Positions 7,575 to 16,712 of a stretch of 64,000 bases of DNA are shown here, piece by piece. Each line of letters opens with the position of its first letter. Position 1 is the first letter of the stretch. Below the pieces are notes generated by a model. The model saw only the letters and a program-made list of their open reading frames with translations, made no database searches and was not told the DNA's origin. The position numbers and the translations under genes were made by a program. This DNA is from an uncultured Paracoccaceae bacterium. GTDB taxonomy: Bacteria; Pseudomonadota; Alphaproteobacteria; Rhodobacterales; Rhodobacteraceae. The stretch lies in NCBI GenBank assembly GCA_947501555.1, contig CANMWG010000001.1:2542001-2606000 (forward strand). Reading direction: 5' to 3'.

Positions 7575-8464
7575 GTCTGTTCTCTCAATCTTGCAAATGC
7601 AGCCCGACGGGTGGCCACAAAGGCGACAATAGCTGAAAGCGGCGGTATCAGCAGCGGCCAAATCCAGCCCACGCCCACAAAGCCGATGTTGGTTATCAAA
7701 CCACCAACTCCGTCACTATCCGGCATCAGTTGCAGCGCAAGCAAACCAATGATGACGCCACCCACAGCCCCAAGACCTGCGCGCAGCGTAAAGCGGCGGA
7801 CGAAAGCCCGGGCGATATAGACATCCCGTGCCCCAACCAAACGCAACACGCGAATAACCTGCGCATTGGCCGCCAAGGATGCTTGGGCCGCCAATGTGAT
7901 CATCGCCGCAATCACCGCAGCAATCAAAAGGATGACGGCCCAGCCGATCAGCCTGACCCGGGATGCCGCCGCCAAAAGCGGGGCACGCCAACTGGTATGA
8001 TCATCCAATACCGCACCGGGAACTTGGGCTGCCAGCCGGGCGCGCAGCCCTTCTGCATCATATCCATCGTCATCTGCGATAATTTCAATCAGTTGCGGAA
8101 TTGGTAGCGTGTCGAGCGGCAGGTCGGGCCCGAACCAGGGCTCCAACAACGCTTGTTGTTCGTCTGGGGAAAGCGCGCGCACGCGTTGCACGCCGGGGGT
8201 GGTTTGCAGCACCTCCAAAGCAGAGACAAGCAACGCATCGGCCTGTGCACCATCAGACGGCAAGCGCAGGGTCGACGATTGCGCCAATTCATCCGCCCAG
8301 CGATCCGCCACCCGCCCAGCACTTCCCGACAGGGCCAGCGATATGATCGCCAAGAACGCCATCACGGCGGCCACAAAGACGGTCAACCGGGCCGTCATAC
8401 CCGTGGGCGGGACCGCGCGGTCGGCCTGCGGATCGCCCACGAACAATTCCAACAAGGCCTTCAC
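7571..8464 (-). CDS. ftsX: cell division ABC transporter permease FtsX
   Basis: Permease partner of FtsE (297 residues). Topology is typical: cytoplasmic N terminus, a first membrane segment around residues 28-48 (TVFVAAVMAFLAIISLAL), a large periplasmic domain with the FtsX extracellular fold (SALEVLQTTPGVQRVR), then three membrane segments in the C-terminal half. FtsEX normally couples ATP hydrolysis to activation of peptidoglycan hydrolases at the septum. Overlaps ftsE by 4 bases upstream and plsC by 4 bases downstream. The periplasmic loop is divergent, as usual in alphaproteobacteria. Confidence 0.9.
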   Translation of the reverse strand: MKALLELFVGDPQADRAVPPTGMTARLTVFVAAVMAFLAIISLALSGSAGRVADRWADELAQSSTLRLPSDGAQADALLVSALEVLQTTPGVQRVRALSPDEQQALLEPWFGPDLPLDTLPIPQLIEIIADDDGYDAEGLRARLAAQVPGAVLDDHTSWRAPLLAAASRVRLIGWAVILLIAAVIAAMITLAAQASLAANAQVIRVLRLVGARDVYIARAFVRRFTLRAGLGAVGGVIIGLLALQLMPDSDGVGGLITNIGFVGVGWIWPLLIPPLSAIVAFVATRRAAFARLREQT

Positions 8465-9135
8465 AGGTCTGCCCCAGCTTGGGTCAAGTGGCCATCTTTC
8501 AGGCGCAGCACGCGGGCGTTCACATCTGCTTTCATCGACCGGATCATCGCCAGATCATGGGTCGCGATCAATACGGCCTTTCCCATCTTGTTCAACTCAA
8601 CCAGCAAGGTCAGCAAACGTTGGGACATCTCGGCGTCGACATTGCCCGTCGGTTCATCTGCGATAATCACATCCGGGGACATAATCACGGCACGGGCCAA
8701 AGCCGCCCGTTGCCTTTCGCCACCCGAAAGTTGGGGGGGCAATTGCGCGGCCTGCGGGCCAAGCCCGACCCAAGACAGCAACTCTTGCAAGTTGCCATCG
8801 GCCTCATGCGCGCGGTCTGCTACGGTCAGCGGCAATGCGATATTCTCGGCAATCGACAGATGATCCAGGAACTGACAATCCTGGTGGACGACACCTATCC
8901 GGCGACGGGCCAAAGCAACGGCATCACGGTCAAGGTGCGCGGCATTGTGCCCAAAGAGACGCACACGCCCAGCCATCGCCTGCAAATCAGCATAACACAG
9001 CCGCAAAAGTGTGGTTTTTCCGGCACCAGAGGGGCCTGTCAGGAAATGAAACGAACCCGGAGCCAGAGATAGCGAAAGTTGCGAAAAAAGCGCCGTGTCG
9101 CCATAGCCGTAAGACACTTGGTCGAGTTCAATCAC
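8461..9135 (-). CDS. ftsE: cell division ABC transporter ATP-binding protein FtsE
   Basis: ABC ATPase with Walker A GPSGAGKTTLL, Q-loop HQDCQFLDHLS, signature LSGGERQRAALARA, Walker B VIIADEPTGNVD and the switch histidine in IATHD. The FtsE/LolD-like subgroup is indicated by VSYGYG at the N terminus and by the neighbouring ftsX. An ATG at 9180 is possible, but a GTG at 9135 is preceded at proper spacing by AAGGAA and gives the usual 224-residue protein starting at (V)IELDQVSYGY; I use that. First gene of the ftsE-ftsX-plsC-PPOX run; its promoter must lie in 9136-9304, shared with the divergent zinc-ribbon gene. Confidence 0.92.
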   Translation of the reverse strand: MIELDQVSYGYGDTALFSQLSLSLAPGSFHFLTGPSGAGKTTLLRLCYADLQAMAGRVRLFGHNAAHLDRDAVALARRRIGVVHQDCQFLDHLSIAENIALPLTVADRAHEADGNLQELLSWVGLGPQAAQLPPQLSGGERQRAALARAVIMSPDVIIADEPTGNVDAEMSQRLLTLLVELNKMGKAVLIATHDLAMIRSMKADVNARVLRLKDGHLTQAGADL

Positions 9136-9304
9136 AAGGTTTTCCTTTACACAGCACGGCTCTTCTGCCCAAAACGGCAACAGGTTTCAATGATCTACAG
9201 ACATTAGATTGCGCAAAACCTTTGCGTTTACGCCCTGCCTTGTTAAATTGTGTGCGGCAATAATAGAAAAACACGGCGCCACCGGGCAGAAGGATGAAGG
9301 TGAC

Positions 9305-10135
9305 ATGAGGCTGATTTGCCCAAACTGCGACGCGCAGTACGACATCTCGGATGATGCGATCCCCGAAGGGGGGCGCGATGTGCAATGTTCGAGCTGCGCG
9401 CATACTTGGTTTCAGACGGAAAAACCGGTTGTAGCTGGCCGCACGTCAGCAGACCTCATGGCAAATGCGATTGCAGGCGCCCGTCAGGACCCCAGACCAA
9501 AACCGCCTGCCGAACCAGAACGTAAGCCGCTTGATAATTCCATCAGTGCTATTCTGCGTGAAGAACTTGCACACGAAAGAAAGGCTCGTTCGACCGAAGC
9601 GCCCCCAGCAACACAAGCGGCAGCGCCGCCTGCAACGGTGGACCCAGAAGAGACACTGCGCCGCATCTCGCGCCTAACCAGGATCGAAGATGGCACACCA
9701 GCTGCCGCCGCCGCATCAATTGCGGCGACATCCAGAGGGGCCACTGCAGCTGCAGCAACTGCAGCTGCCGCAACTGGGGCTGCCGCCGCCGCTGACCCAA
9801 ATATCCGCGCAGTGCCTAGCATCGACGAGATCAACGCCTCATTGCGTGCCCGCGCTGAGGCCAGTGACCAATCCGGCCTGACCGAAGCCGAAAAGCAAGA
9901 TGTCTCCAAACGGCGCGGGTTCCGGCGTGGGTTCTTCTTTGTTTTGATCCTGCTCGCAATTTTGATTGCGCCTTACTTCCTTCAGGACCAAATCAATGAA
10001 AACTTACCGCAGGTACGGCCTTACATGGCGACCTATGTGGAAACAGTCGACCAGCTGCGCGTCCGTTTGAACGAACAGGCACAGCGGGCACGAACCCTGA
10101 TCGAAGGGTTCACCGCAGGCGACGAAGCGAGCTAA
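9305..10135 (+). CDS. MJ0042-type zinc-ribbon membrane protein
   Basis: Protein of 276 residues with an N-terminal zinc ribbon (CPNCDAQYD ... CSSCAHTW, residues 5-42), a long acidic then Ala-rich, low-complexity linker (about residues 85-165), and a single membrane segment near residue 215 (FFFVLILLAILIAPYF), leaving about 45 residues outside. This arrangement is common in Rhodobacterales next to ftsE. The ATG at 9305 is preceded by GAAGG and begins directly with the zinc ribbon (MRLICPNC); the earlier in-frame ATG at 9209 is discarded. Divergent from ftsE. Function unknown; the zinc ribbon may bind a protein or nucleic acid at the membrane. Confidence 0.85.
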   Translation: MRLICPNCDAQYDISDDAIPEGGRDVQCSSCAHTWFQTEKPVVAGRTSADLMANAIAGARQDPRPKPPAEPERKPLDNSISAILREELAHERKARSTEAPPATQAAAPPATVDPEETLRRISRLTRIEDGTPAAAAASIAATSRGATAAAATAAAATGAAAAADPNIRAVPSIDEINASLRARAEASDQSGLTEAEKQDVSKRRGFRRGFFFVLILLAILIAPYFLQDQINENLPQVRPYMATYVETVDQLRVRLNEQAQRARTLIEGFTAGDEAS

Positions 10136-10159
10136 CAAAGGCTCTCGTGAGAATAGCTA

Positions 10160-10188
10160 GCAGTCCGGCAACCTTCGGTCCGGGCTGC
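10160..10188. terminator. bidirectional terminator hairpin
   Basis: GCAGTCCGG (10160-10168) pairs with CCGGGCTGC (10180-10188), nine base pairs with one G-U, across an 11-base loop. It lies between the ends of two convergent genes (zinc-ribbon protein and TIGR02302 protein). No long T tract. Confidence 0.55.
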
Positions 10189-10189
10189 G

Positions 10190-12841
10190 CTAGAACTGAT
10201 CCAGCAGCCGACGCAAATAGTCACGCTCAACCTCGGGGCGGTCCTGTTCGGCGGACCGACGGCGGATTTCACCTAATAGTTCTTCGGCCCGACGATTGAT
10301 TTCCTCACGGCCAAGCAACTCCTGATCCGTGCCAAGCTGGCCGGAGTTGCCCATCTCCCGACCCAACGGATCACGCTGACCCGGCACAGGGCGGCCCGAG
10401 GCCTCACCTTGCTCTGATCCTTGCCCTGGCTCGGCCTGCTGGTTTTGCGCCAAAGCCTGTCCCAATTCGCGCAACCCATTGCGAAGCGCATCCATGGCTT
10501 CCGCCTGCTGGTCAATCGCTTCGGCCAGATCACCATTGCGCAGCGCCTCTTCGGCACCTTCCATCGCACCCTCAGCGCGTTCTAGCGACCGGCGGGCAAT
10601 ATCACCTGCCTCGCCGTCAAGGTTGGGCAAGCCATCACGCTGGCGCTGCAATTCGCGCCGCAAGGCTTCTTGCCGGTCGGCGAGACTGCCTTCACCGCCA
10701 CGCCCGCCATCACCTTGTTCGCCGGTTTCACCGTCGCGCCCGACGCCTTGACCTTCACCTTGCTGGCCATTTTGGCCGGGTTGCTGCCCGTTTTGGCCCT
10801 GCTGCCCAGATTGTTCGCCGGGCTGTTGCCCCTGTTGGCCTTGCTGTCCAGGTTGTTGACCTTGCTGCTGGCCCTGCTGTTGACCTTGTTGGCCCTGCTG
10901 GCCGGGCTGCTGTTGGCCTTGCTGGCCAGGATTAAATTGTTCCTGCAAGTCGCGGAATGCATCGTCAGAAAGCTCTTCTTGGTCGCGCAATGTCTCAGCC
11001 AGATCCTGGCGCGACTGCTCACCGGGGGTTTGCGGGCCATCGCCCCCTTCACCTTGGGTGACGCGCATGTTCTCCATCATCTGGTTAAGCTGTTCCATCA
11101 ACTCTTGCGCCTCGGCCATGCGGCCTTCTTGCATCAGCTCTTCGATCCGATCCATCAGCGCTTGCAGCTCATCCATAGACATCGTTTGACCGCTTTCGCC
11201 ATTGTCGGCCTGATCCGTTCCGTCGTTCGGTTCGGCTTCTTCGGCAAGCATGCGCATGTAGTCATTGGTGGCCTCGCGCAGTTCCTGCATCAACTCGGCG
11301 ATTTCTTCGTCAGAGGCACCGTTGCGCATTGCCTCTTCCAAACGTTCCTGCGCACGGCGCAGGCGTTCACGGGCATCGGCCAAACGCCCATCTTCAAGCT
11401 GAATGGCGAGATCCCAAAGCGCCTGCACAACCTCGGCCTGACCTTCGTCGCTCATGCCAAATTCTGCCATGCTATCCAGCCGACGGATGATAGTGCGCAG
11501 ACGCAGATAGGTGGTCTCGTTTGAAAACAAGCCTTCGGGCTGGTTGGACACGGCGCGCAATATCTGATTGACCCGGCGCACGTTGGCCTTGGACCACATC
11601 AAATCGCGGCGTTGTTCGATCACAGCACGGGCAAAAGGCTGAAAAAAGCGACGGCCGGGTAGAATCATCGGTTCTGCGGGGGTTGCACCGGTTTGCCCGG
11701 CGGCATCCGTGACCTCAAGCTGCAAAGTCACCGGCAAGTTGGCCAATGGATGCTCACTGAGGTTCTCAACTAGAAATTCCTCAAAATCCGATCGGTCCCC
11801 TGTAAAGGGCATCGGGAGGTCCAGCACCAAGGGCTCAATCGGATCAGGATCAATGGTCAAACCATGGCGACGATCCACTGCTGTCAGGTCCAAGGCAATC
11901 GTCGCAGTGCCTGTTTCGACGCCAAAATCATCTAGCGCGTTAAATGGCTGCGACATTTCACCCATCGCGTCCGATTCGACCTCACCCGTCAATATGACCT
12001 CGGGCGGGGTGTCAGCGACAGCGGTGATATTCCACACGATGCCATTTTCGCCCTCAACAGCGAGATCGCCCGATTGCGTGATCTCAAACTGCTGTTGGGC
12101 TGCAGATGCAGCGCCCAATTCACCCACCCGGCCAGAGACGGTTTCGGCTACGGTCAGCGCACCAACTTCACCGTAAAGGCGCAATGTAACCTGGCTGCCC
12201 TGGGGGACGCGTAAATCACCTGCTGGCACATCGTTCAAATAAATCGACGGTCTACCTGTGTAGCTGGGCGGCTCGACCCACCCTTCCCAAACGGGACCAG
12301 TTACCAAGGTCTGCCCGCCGAGCATGGGTACGTCAGCGGTCCCGCCAACACGCAAAAGCACGCCAAACAAAAGGGATGTGACAAAAAACAGGACCGCCAT
12401 AAAGCGCAGGCCATAGGGGTCTCGGTCCGAAATGCGCAAATCAGGTTCAACAACACGCGCCTCTCTCGTGCGCTCAGCCATGCGTTGCAAATGGGTGCGC
12501 CAGACCATTTCAGAGGCAGCATCACCGCTCCCAATTGCCTGACTGTCCGCAATCGCGGCAATTGGCCGGCCTGGAAGGGCGGCATCAACACGGTCCACGG
12601 CTTCGGCGCGGGTTGGCAGCGTGAACCGTTTGATTCCCCAGACCAGCGCCACAAGGATAGCGATTAGCGAAAGGGCGCCTGCACCCCAGAAAACTTCGAG
12701 CGGAAGAAGGTCCTGCCAGCCCATCATCAGTGGCGTCAAAACCAAGAAAACAACGGTCCAGAGCGGCCAGAAGGCCCGCACAACACGTTCGGCCACCATG
12801 CCTGCGCGGGTCAGTGCCACGGGCAGGGTCAGGTGTTGCAT
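10190..12841 (-). CDS. TIGR02302 family protein with Gln/Gly-rich tract
   Basis: Alphaproteobacterial protein of 883 residues, function unknown. Two or three membrane segments lie in the first 150 residues (FWPLWTVVFLVLTPLM, GALSLIAILVALVWG, FMAVLFFVTSLLFGVLL). A beta-rich region follows, then long charged helices with many Met/Glu (coiled-coil like, residues about 470-620), then a Gln/Gly/Pro tract at about residues 637-710 made of QGQQ and PGQQ repeats, and a helical C terminus. This matches TIGR02302, whose tail is thought to be outside the cytoplasm. The ATG at 12841 lacks a clear ribosome site; an in-frame CTG at 12862 has AGGAG seven bases upstream and could be the true start. Last gene of the argH-lysA run. 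Confidence 0.9.
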   Translation of the reverse strand: MQHLTLPVALTRAGMVAERVVRAFWPLWTVVFLVLTPLMMGWQDLLPLEVFWGAGALSLIAILVALVWGIKRFTLPTRAEAVDRVDAALPGRPIAAIADSQAIGSGDAASEMVWRTHLQRMAERTREARVVEPDLRISDRDPYGLRFMAVLFFVTSLLFGVLLRVGGTADVPMLGGQTLVTGPVWEGWVEPPSYTGRPSIYLNDVPAGDLRVPQGSQVTLRLYGEVGALTVAETVSGRVGELGAASAAQQQFEITQSGDLAVEGENGIVWNITAVADTPPEVILTGEVESDAMGEMSQPFNALDDFGVETGTATIALDLTAVDRRHGLTIDPDPIEPLVLDLPMPFTGDRSDFEEFLVENLSEHPLANLPVTLQLEVTDAAGQTGATPAEPMILPGRRFFQPFARAVIEQRRDLMWSKANVRRVNQILRAVSNQPEGLFSNETTYLRLRTIIRRLDSMAEFGMSDEGQAEVVQALWDLAIQLEDGRLADARERLRRAQERLEEAMRNGASDEEIAELMQELREATNDYMRMLAEEAEPNDGTDQADNGESGQTMSMDELQALMDRIEELMQEGRMAEAQELMEQLNQMMENMRVTQGEGGDGPQTPGEQSRQDLAETLRDQEELSDDAFRDLQEQFNPGQQGQQQPGQQGQQGQQQGQQQGQQPGQQGQQGQQPGEQSGQQGQNGQQPGQNGQQGEGQGVGRDGETGEQGDGGRGGEGSLADRQEALRRELQRQRDGLPNLDGEAGDIARRSLERAEGAMEGAEEALRNGDLAEAIDQQAEAMDALRNGLRELGQALAQNQQAEPGQGSEQGEASGRPVPGQRDPLGREMGNSGQLGTDQELLGREEINRRAEELLGEIRRRSAEQDRPEVERDYLRRLLDQF

Positions 12842-12884
12842 CTGGTCCGGCTGATCTTTCAGCGGCTTTCTCCTATGTATGTGG

Positions 12885-14153
12885 CTAGTCTAACCACACT
12901 GGCACCGTATCGCGCGCAATCATTTCTTCATAGGTAGGGCGTGCGCGGATAACTGCAAATTGATCTCCATCGACCAGCACTTCGGGGATCAATGGACGTG
13001 AATTATATTCAGACGACATGACCGCACCATAAGCACCGGCCGAACGGAACGCGACCAGATCATCGGGGCCTACTGCGGGCATCTCGCGGCCCTTCGCAAA
13101 AGTGTCGCCGCTTTCGCAAACGGGACCCACAATATCATATTTTGCAGGGGCAGCCCCCGGTGCAGGCTCAATCACAGGGACGATATCATGCCATGCTTCG
13201 TACATCGCGGGACGGATCAAATCATTCATTGCACTATCAAGAATCAGAAAATCGCGATCTTCGCCGGATTTCACATAGATGACCTTGGACACCATTAACC
13301 CGGCATTGCCCGAAATCAGGCGGCCCGGTTCGATCTCAATCTCGCAGCCCAGATGGCCGACGGTGCGCTGAATGAGAGCACCATAGTCGGTCGGCAGAGG
13401 TGGGGCTTCGTTTGAGCGGGCATAGGGGATACCTAAACCGCCGCCCAGATCAAGGCGTTTGATCTCATGACCATCGGCGCGCAATTGTTCGGTCAATTCA
13501 GCAACCTTGCGATAAGCGGCCTCAAACGGAGCCAGATCCGTCAGTTGCGACCCGATGTGTACATCAATGCCGATGACTTTCAGACCCGGCATCTTGGCCG
13601 CCATAGCATAAACCTCACGGGCGCGACTGATCGGGATGCCAAACTTGTTCTCAGACTTACCTGTTGCGATTTTTGCATGGGTCTTGGCGTCAACATCAGG
13701 GTTCACCCGAACGGTGATCGGGGCCACGACACCCAGCGATTGGGCCACCTGATCAAGCACAACCATTTCAGGCTCAGATTCGACGTTAAACTGGCGAATG
13801 CCACCTTCCAACGTCATACGCATTTCATCTGCTGTCTTGCCAACGCCAGAAAAGACGATCTTGTCGCCCGGAACACCTGCGGCCTTGGCACGCAGGTATT
13901 CGCCACCTGACACAACATCCATCCCCGCGCCCGCATTGGCCAGCACCTTGATGATCGCCTGATTAGAGGCGGACTTCATCGCGAAGCAGACCAGGTGGTC
14001 GGCAAAATCCAAGGCCTCATCAAACAGGGTAAAGTGGCGGATCAGGGTGGCGGTAGAGTAAACATAAAACGGCGTGCCGACTGCCGCCGCGATCTCGGCA
14101 ACAGGAACATCCTCGGCGTAAAGCGTGCCGTCGCGATAGAGAAAATGATCCAA
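12885..14153 (-). CDS. lysA: diaminopimelate decarboxylase
   Basis: PLP enzyme with alanine-racemase-type barrel that decarboxylates meso-diaminopimelate to L-lysine, the last step of lysine synthesis. Signs: PLP lysine in FAMKSASN, DVVSGGEYLRA, the HIGSQ motif, the DLGGGLGIPY glycine loop, EPGRLISGNAG, and GPVCESGDTFA with the catalytic cysteine. A far upstream in-frame ATG (14210) adds 19 unlike residues; the TTG at 14153, after AAGGAT, gives the family N terminus DHFLYRDGTLYAEDVP and 422 residues. Lies between DUF2834 and the TIGR02302 gene in one minus-strand run with argH. Confidence 0.95.
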   Translation of the reverse strand: MDHFLYRDGTLYAEDVPVAEIAAAVGTPFYVYSTATLIRHFTLFDEALDFADHLVCFAMKSASNQAIIKVLANAGAGMDVVSGGEYLRAKAAGVPGDKIVFSGVGKTADEMRMTLEGGIRQFNVESEPEMVVLDQVAQSLGVVAPITVRVNPDVDAKTHAKIATGKSENKFGIPISRAREVYAMAAKMPGLKVIGIDVHIGSQLTDLAPFEAAYRKVAELTEQLRADGHEIKRLDLGGGLGIPYARSNEAPPLPTDYGALIQRTVGHLGCEIEIEPGRLISGNAGLMVSKVIYVKSGEDRDFLILDSAMNDLIRPAMYEAWHDIVPVIEPAPGAAPAKYDIVGPVCESGDTFAKGREMPAVGPDDLVAFRSAGAYGAVMSSEYNSRPLIPEVLVDGDQFAVIRARPTYEEMIARDTVPVWLD

Positions 14154-14228
14154 GCCTGCGATCCTTATCCAAAACACCTTCGGACATATCAGATCACAGG
14201 GGAAGACCAACCCTAGATTGGGTGAAAT

Positions 14229-14564
14229 TTACACCCGAACCCGGTGCGGATCATGCATGAAGACGACACGCAAACGCAAATACAGGTAAAGCGGCAAACC
14301 GCAGCTTACCCCGATGCAAAACGTGGCAGGAATGGCCCAAAGACTGGCGAAGTTCTTCGTCTTGATGACCTCTGCAAGTGCCCAGATCGTCAGGGCCACT
14401 GCCGCAATCGTCAAATCCCAGACCAGGCCGCTTGTTGCGTTGTTCACGTGCCAGGCGTCGACCATGGCCATGATATTCCACCCTTCAGTGCGGAACCACG
14501 AGATGAAATAATACATCGGGTGGACCGCTCCCCAGATGGCCAAAAGCAAATAGACCGCCCGCAT
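14229..14564 (-). CDS. DUF2834 membrane protein
   Basis: Small integral membrane protein (111 residues) with three hydrophobic segments and the DUF2834 pattern: YLLLAIWGAVHPMYYF at the N terminus, a central WHVNNATSGLVWDLTIAA and a C-terminal LPLYLYLRLR. Function of the family is unknown. The ATG at 14564 shares its A with the TGA stop of the preceding lipoprotein gene (TGATG), indicating translational coupling; a GTG directly before it is the alternative start. lysA follows after 75 bases. Confidence 0.82.
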   Translation of the reverse strand: MRAVYLLLAIWGAVHPMYYFISWFRTEGWNIMAMVDAWHVNNATSGLVWDLTIAAVALTIWALAEVIKTKNFASLWAIPATFCIGVSCGLPLYLYLRLRVVFMHDPHRVRV

Positions 14565-14737
14565 CACAAATTAAGCCCGACCGAGACATTCCCGTTGGAC
14601 GCACCAACGCTTGCATTGGGGGACACCCCATTGGGGCCAAAGCTGAGCCCAAGGTTCGCGCTCGGTTGGAGCGGATCACCGTCGGCACCACATCCGGCCA
14701 GCGCACCAAGCGCGACAATCAAAGCCATCTTTTTCAT
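14564..14737 (-). CDS. small lipoprotein between argH and lysA (LptM-like position)
   Basis: A 57-residue open frame not usually picked up by length filters. It begins MKKMALIVALGALAGCGADG: a charged start, hydrophobic core and lipobox LAGC, with lipidated Cys at residue 16. The mature 42 residues are rich in Gly, Asn, Ser and Pro (DPLQPS, FGPNGVSPNASVG). It starts 10 bases after argH ends and its stop overlaps the DUF2834 start. Tiny lipoproteins beginning CGxxG(D/P)PL next to lysine or arginine genes occur widely in proteobacteria; LptM, the LPS-translocon chaperone, is such a protein. Relation to LptM is inference from size, lipobox context and position. Confidence 0.8.
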   Translation of the reverse strand: MKKMALIVALGALAGCGADGDPLQPSANLGLSFGPNGVSPNASVGASNGNVSVGLNL

Positions 14738-14746
14738 TCAAACACC

Positions 14747-16138
14747 TCATTCGTTCAACAGACCGGTCCAATGTGCAATCTGGGCACGGACCTGATCGGG
14801 CGCGGTGCCGCCAAAACTGGTGCGGGACGCGACCGAATTTTCAACACCGAGCACATCAAACACATCTGCGCGGATGTCTGCATGTTCGGCCTGCATGTCC
14901 TCAAGCGTCAAGTCAGGTAAATCGCACCCTTTGCCCTCGGCCAATGCAACCAGTGCACCCGTCACATGGTGCGCCTCGCGAAACGGTAGCCCAAGTTCGC
15001 GCACCAACCAATCGGCAAGATCGGTCGCTGTCGAAAATCCGCTTGCAGCTGCGACTTTCAGGTTATCACGGTTTGCGGTCATATCGGCGACCATCCCCGA
15101 CATCGCAGCCAGTGCCAGCATCAAATTATCAGCAGCGTCAAAGGTCTGCTCCTTATCTTCTTGCATGTCCTTGGAATAGGTCATCGGCAGGCCCTTCATG
15201 ACTGTCATCAAGGCAACATTTGCCCCAAAGATCCGCCCTATCTTGGCGCGAATCAACTCTGCCGCATCCGGGTTGCGCTTTTGAGGCATGATGGACGACC
15301 CGGTCGACCATTTGTCCGACATCTTCACAAAACGGAACTGTGCTGAAGACCAGATGACCAGTTCTTCGGCCAAACGGCTCAGGTGCATGGCGCAAATGCT
15401 CGCACTTGCAAGAAACTCCAACGCAAAGTCACGGTCGGCAACGGCATCCAGTGAATTTGACATTGGGCGGTCAAAACCCAAAGCCTCGGCTGTCATGTCG
15501 CGATCAATTGGAAAGGACGTACCCGCCAAGGCAGCAGCCCCCAAAGGCGAGGTATTCATACGGGCACGGGCATCCGCAAAACGAGACCGGTCACGGGCGA
15601 ACATTTCGACATAAGCCAACATATGATGGCCCCATGTGACGGGCTGTGCCGTCTGCAAATGCGTGAAACCGGGCATGACCCAATCGGCACCGGCCTCGGC
15701 CTGACCCAGCAGGGCCGTTTGTAAGGCCGCCAAAGCCTCATCCGCCTGATCGCATTGGTCACGGACCCAGAGCCGGAAATCCACGGCCACCTGATCATTG
15801 CGCGACCGGGCGGTGTGCAAACGACCCGCAGGTTCGCCGATCAGATCGCGCAAGCGGGCTTCAACATTCATGTGGATGTCTTCCAGCGCGGTGGAAAACG
15901 GGAATTCCCCGGTTTCAATCTCTGACAAAACGGTGAGCAGGCCTTCACGGATGGCTTCAGCGTCGTTATCCGTAATGATGCCTGTGGCCGCCAACATTGC
16001 GGCATGGGCACGTGAACCTGCGATGTCCTGCGGCGCAAGGCGGCGGTCATACCCGATTGAGGCATTGATCGCCTCCATAATCGCGTCTGGTCCGGCGGCA
16101 AAACGCCCGCCCCACATCGTGTTTGCGGATTTTGTCAT
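14747..16138 (-). CDS. argH: argininosuccinate lyase
   Basis: Cleaves argininosuccinate to arginine and fumarate, the last step of arginine synthesis. The 463-residue length is standard. Diagnostic segments are [10 protein letters not shown] at the N terminus, the EDIHMNVE and [11 protein letters not shown] motifs, [16 protein letters not shown], and the fumarase/lyase signature [12 protein letters not shown], with the catalytic serine loop. First gene of the minus-strand run argH - lipoprotein - DUF2834 - lysA - TIGR02302. Its ATG is only 13 bases from the ATG of the divergent thioredoxin-like gene, so both promoters must overlap coding sequence or transcripts must have almost no leader. Confidence 0.97.
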   Translation of the reverse strand: MTKSANTMWGGRFAAGPDAIMEAINASIGYDRRLAPQDIAGSRAHAAMLAATGIITDNDAEAIREGLLTVLSEIETGEFPFSTALEDIHMNVEARLRDLIGEPAGRLHTARSRNDQVAVDFRLWVRDQCDQADEALAALQTALLGQAEAGADWVMPGFTHLQTAQPVTWGHHMLAYVEMFARDRSRFADARARMNTSPLGAAALAGTSFPIDRDMTAEALGFDRPMSNSLDAVADRDFALEFLASASICAMHLSRLAEELVIWSSAQFRFVKMSDKWSTGSSIMPQKRNPDAAELIRAKIGRIFGANVALMTVMKGLPMTYSKDMQEDKEQTFDAADNLMLALAAMSGMVADMTANRDNLKVAAASGFSTATDLADWLVRELGLPFREAHHVTGALVALAEGKGCDLPDLTLEDMQAEHADIRADVFDVLGVENSVASRTSFGGTAPDQVRAQIAHWTGLLNE

Positions 16139-16151
16139 GAAGGAAACGCCT

Positions 16152-16712
16152 ATGCGGAAGTTAAAATCAGCCCTGCTTTATACGGCCCTCGCGTGCGTTG
16201 CAAATACCGGGCTTGCAGATGTGGATGCGGCCGAAGCATTGCGCGAAGGCGACATGCGCAAGCTGATCTTTCATAACGCGCCAATCGAAAGCTCTGATGT
16301 CACCTTCATGAGCGAAGATGGACAAGAGATGACGCTTGCCGATTATCAGGGCAAATATGTCGTGCTGAATTTCTGGGCCACATGGTGCGCACCGTGCCGG
16401 CATGAAATGCCACATCTATCGGCTCTGCAAGAGACCATGGGCGGAGACGATATGGATGTCGTGACAATTGCGACAGGTCGTAATCCGCTGCCCGGCATGC
16501 AACGCTTTTTTGCTGAGATCGGCGTGGATAACCTGCCACTACATACGGATGCTCGCCAAAACCTAGCGCGTAGCCTTGGGGTGCTGGGTTTGCCGGTTAC
16601 GATCGTCCTTGATCCTGACGGGAATGAAATTGCGCGGATGCAGGGTGACGCGGATTGGTCCAGCGAAAGCGCGATTGCAATCATGCGCACATTGATCAAT
16701 TCGCAGGGGTGA
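16152..16712 (+). CDS. TlpA-family thiol:disulfide oxidoreductase
   Basis: Periplasmic thioredoxin-like protein of 186 residues. A signal peptide (residues 1-21, ending TGLA) precedes an AhpC/TSA-Redoxin fold with [22 protein letters not shown] (active site CAPC), the cis-proline region [13 protein letters not shown] and a C-terminal helix. TlpA-like proteins keep cysteines reduced, often for cytochrome c or oxidase assembly. The ATG at 16152 has AGGAAA upstream; an in-frame ATG at 16137 would make its start overlap that of argH. Its stop codon runs directly into a three-hairpin element. Confidence 0.9.
   Translation: MRKLKSALLYTALACVANTGLADVDAAEALREGDMRKLIFHNAPIESSDVTFMSEDGQEMTLADYQGKYVVLNFWATWCAPCRHEMPHLSALQETMGGDDMDVVTIATGRNPLPGMQRFFAEIGVDNLPLHTDARQNLARSLGVLGLPVTIVLDPDGNEIARMQGDADWSSESAIAIMRTLINSQG

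Noticed and set aside
9484..9909. Minus-strand Ala-rich frame opposite the zinc-ribbon gene
   Set aside because: Mirror of the alanine-rich linker; no ribosome site and the plus-strand gene has a clear zinc ribbon and membrane helix.
10740..10950. Short tandem repeats that could suggest a CRISPR or minisatellite
   Set aside because: The repeats are codons of a Gln/Gly-rich protein tract in frame, without regular spacers.
10670..11524. Long plus-strand frame (284 codons) rich in Leu opposite the TIGR02302 gene
   Set aside because: It is the antisense reading of the Gln/Gly-rich tract and charged helices; the Leu-rich repeats are a mirror of CAG/CTG-type codons and the minus-strand gene has clear family features.
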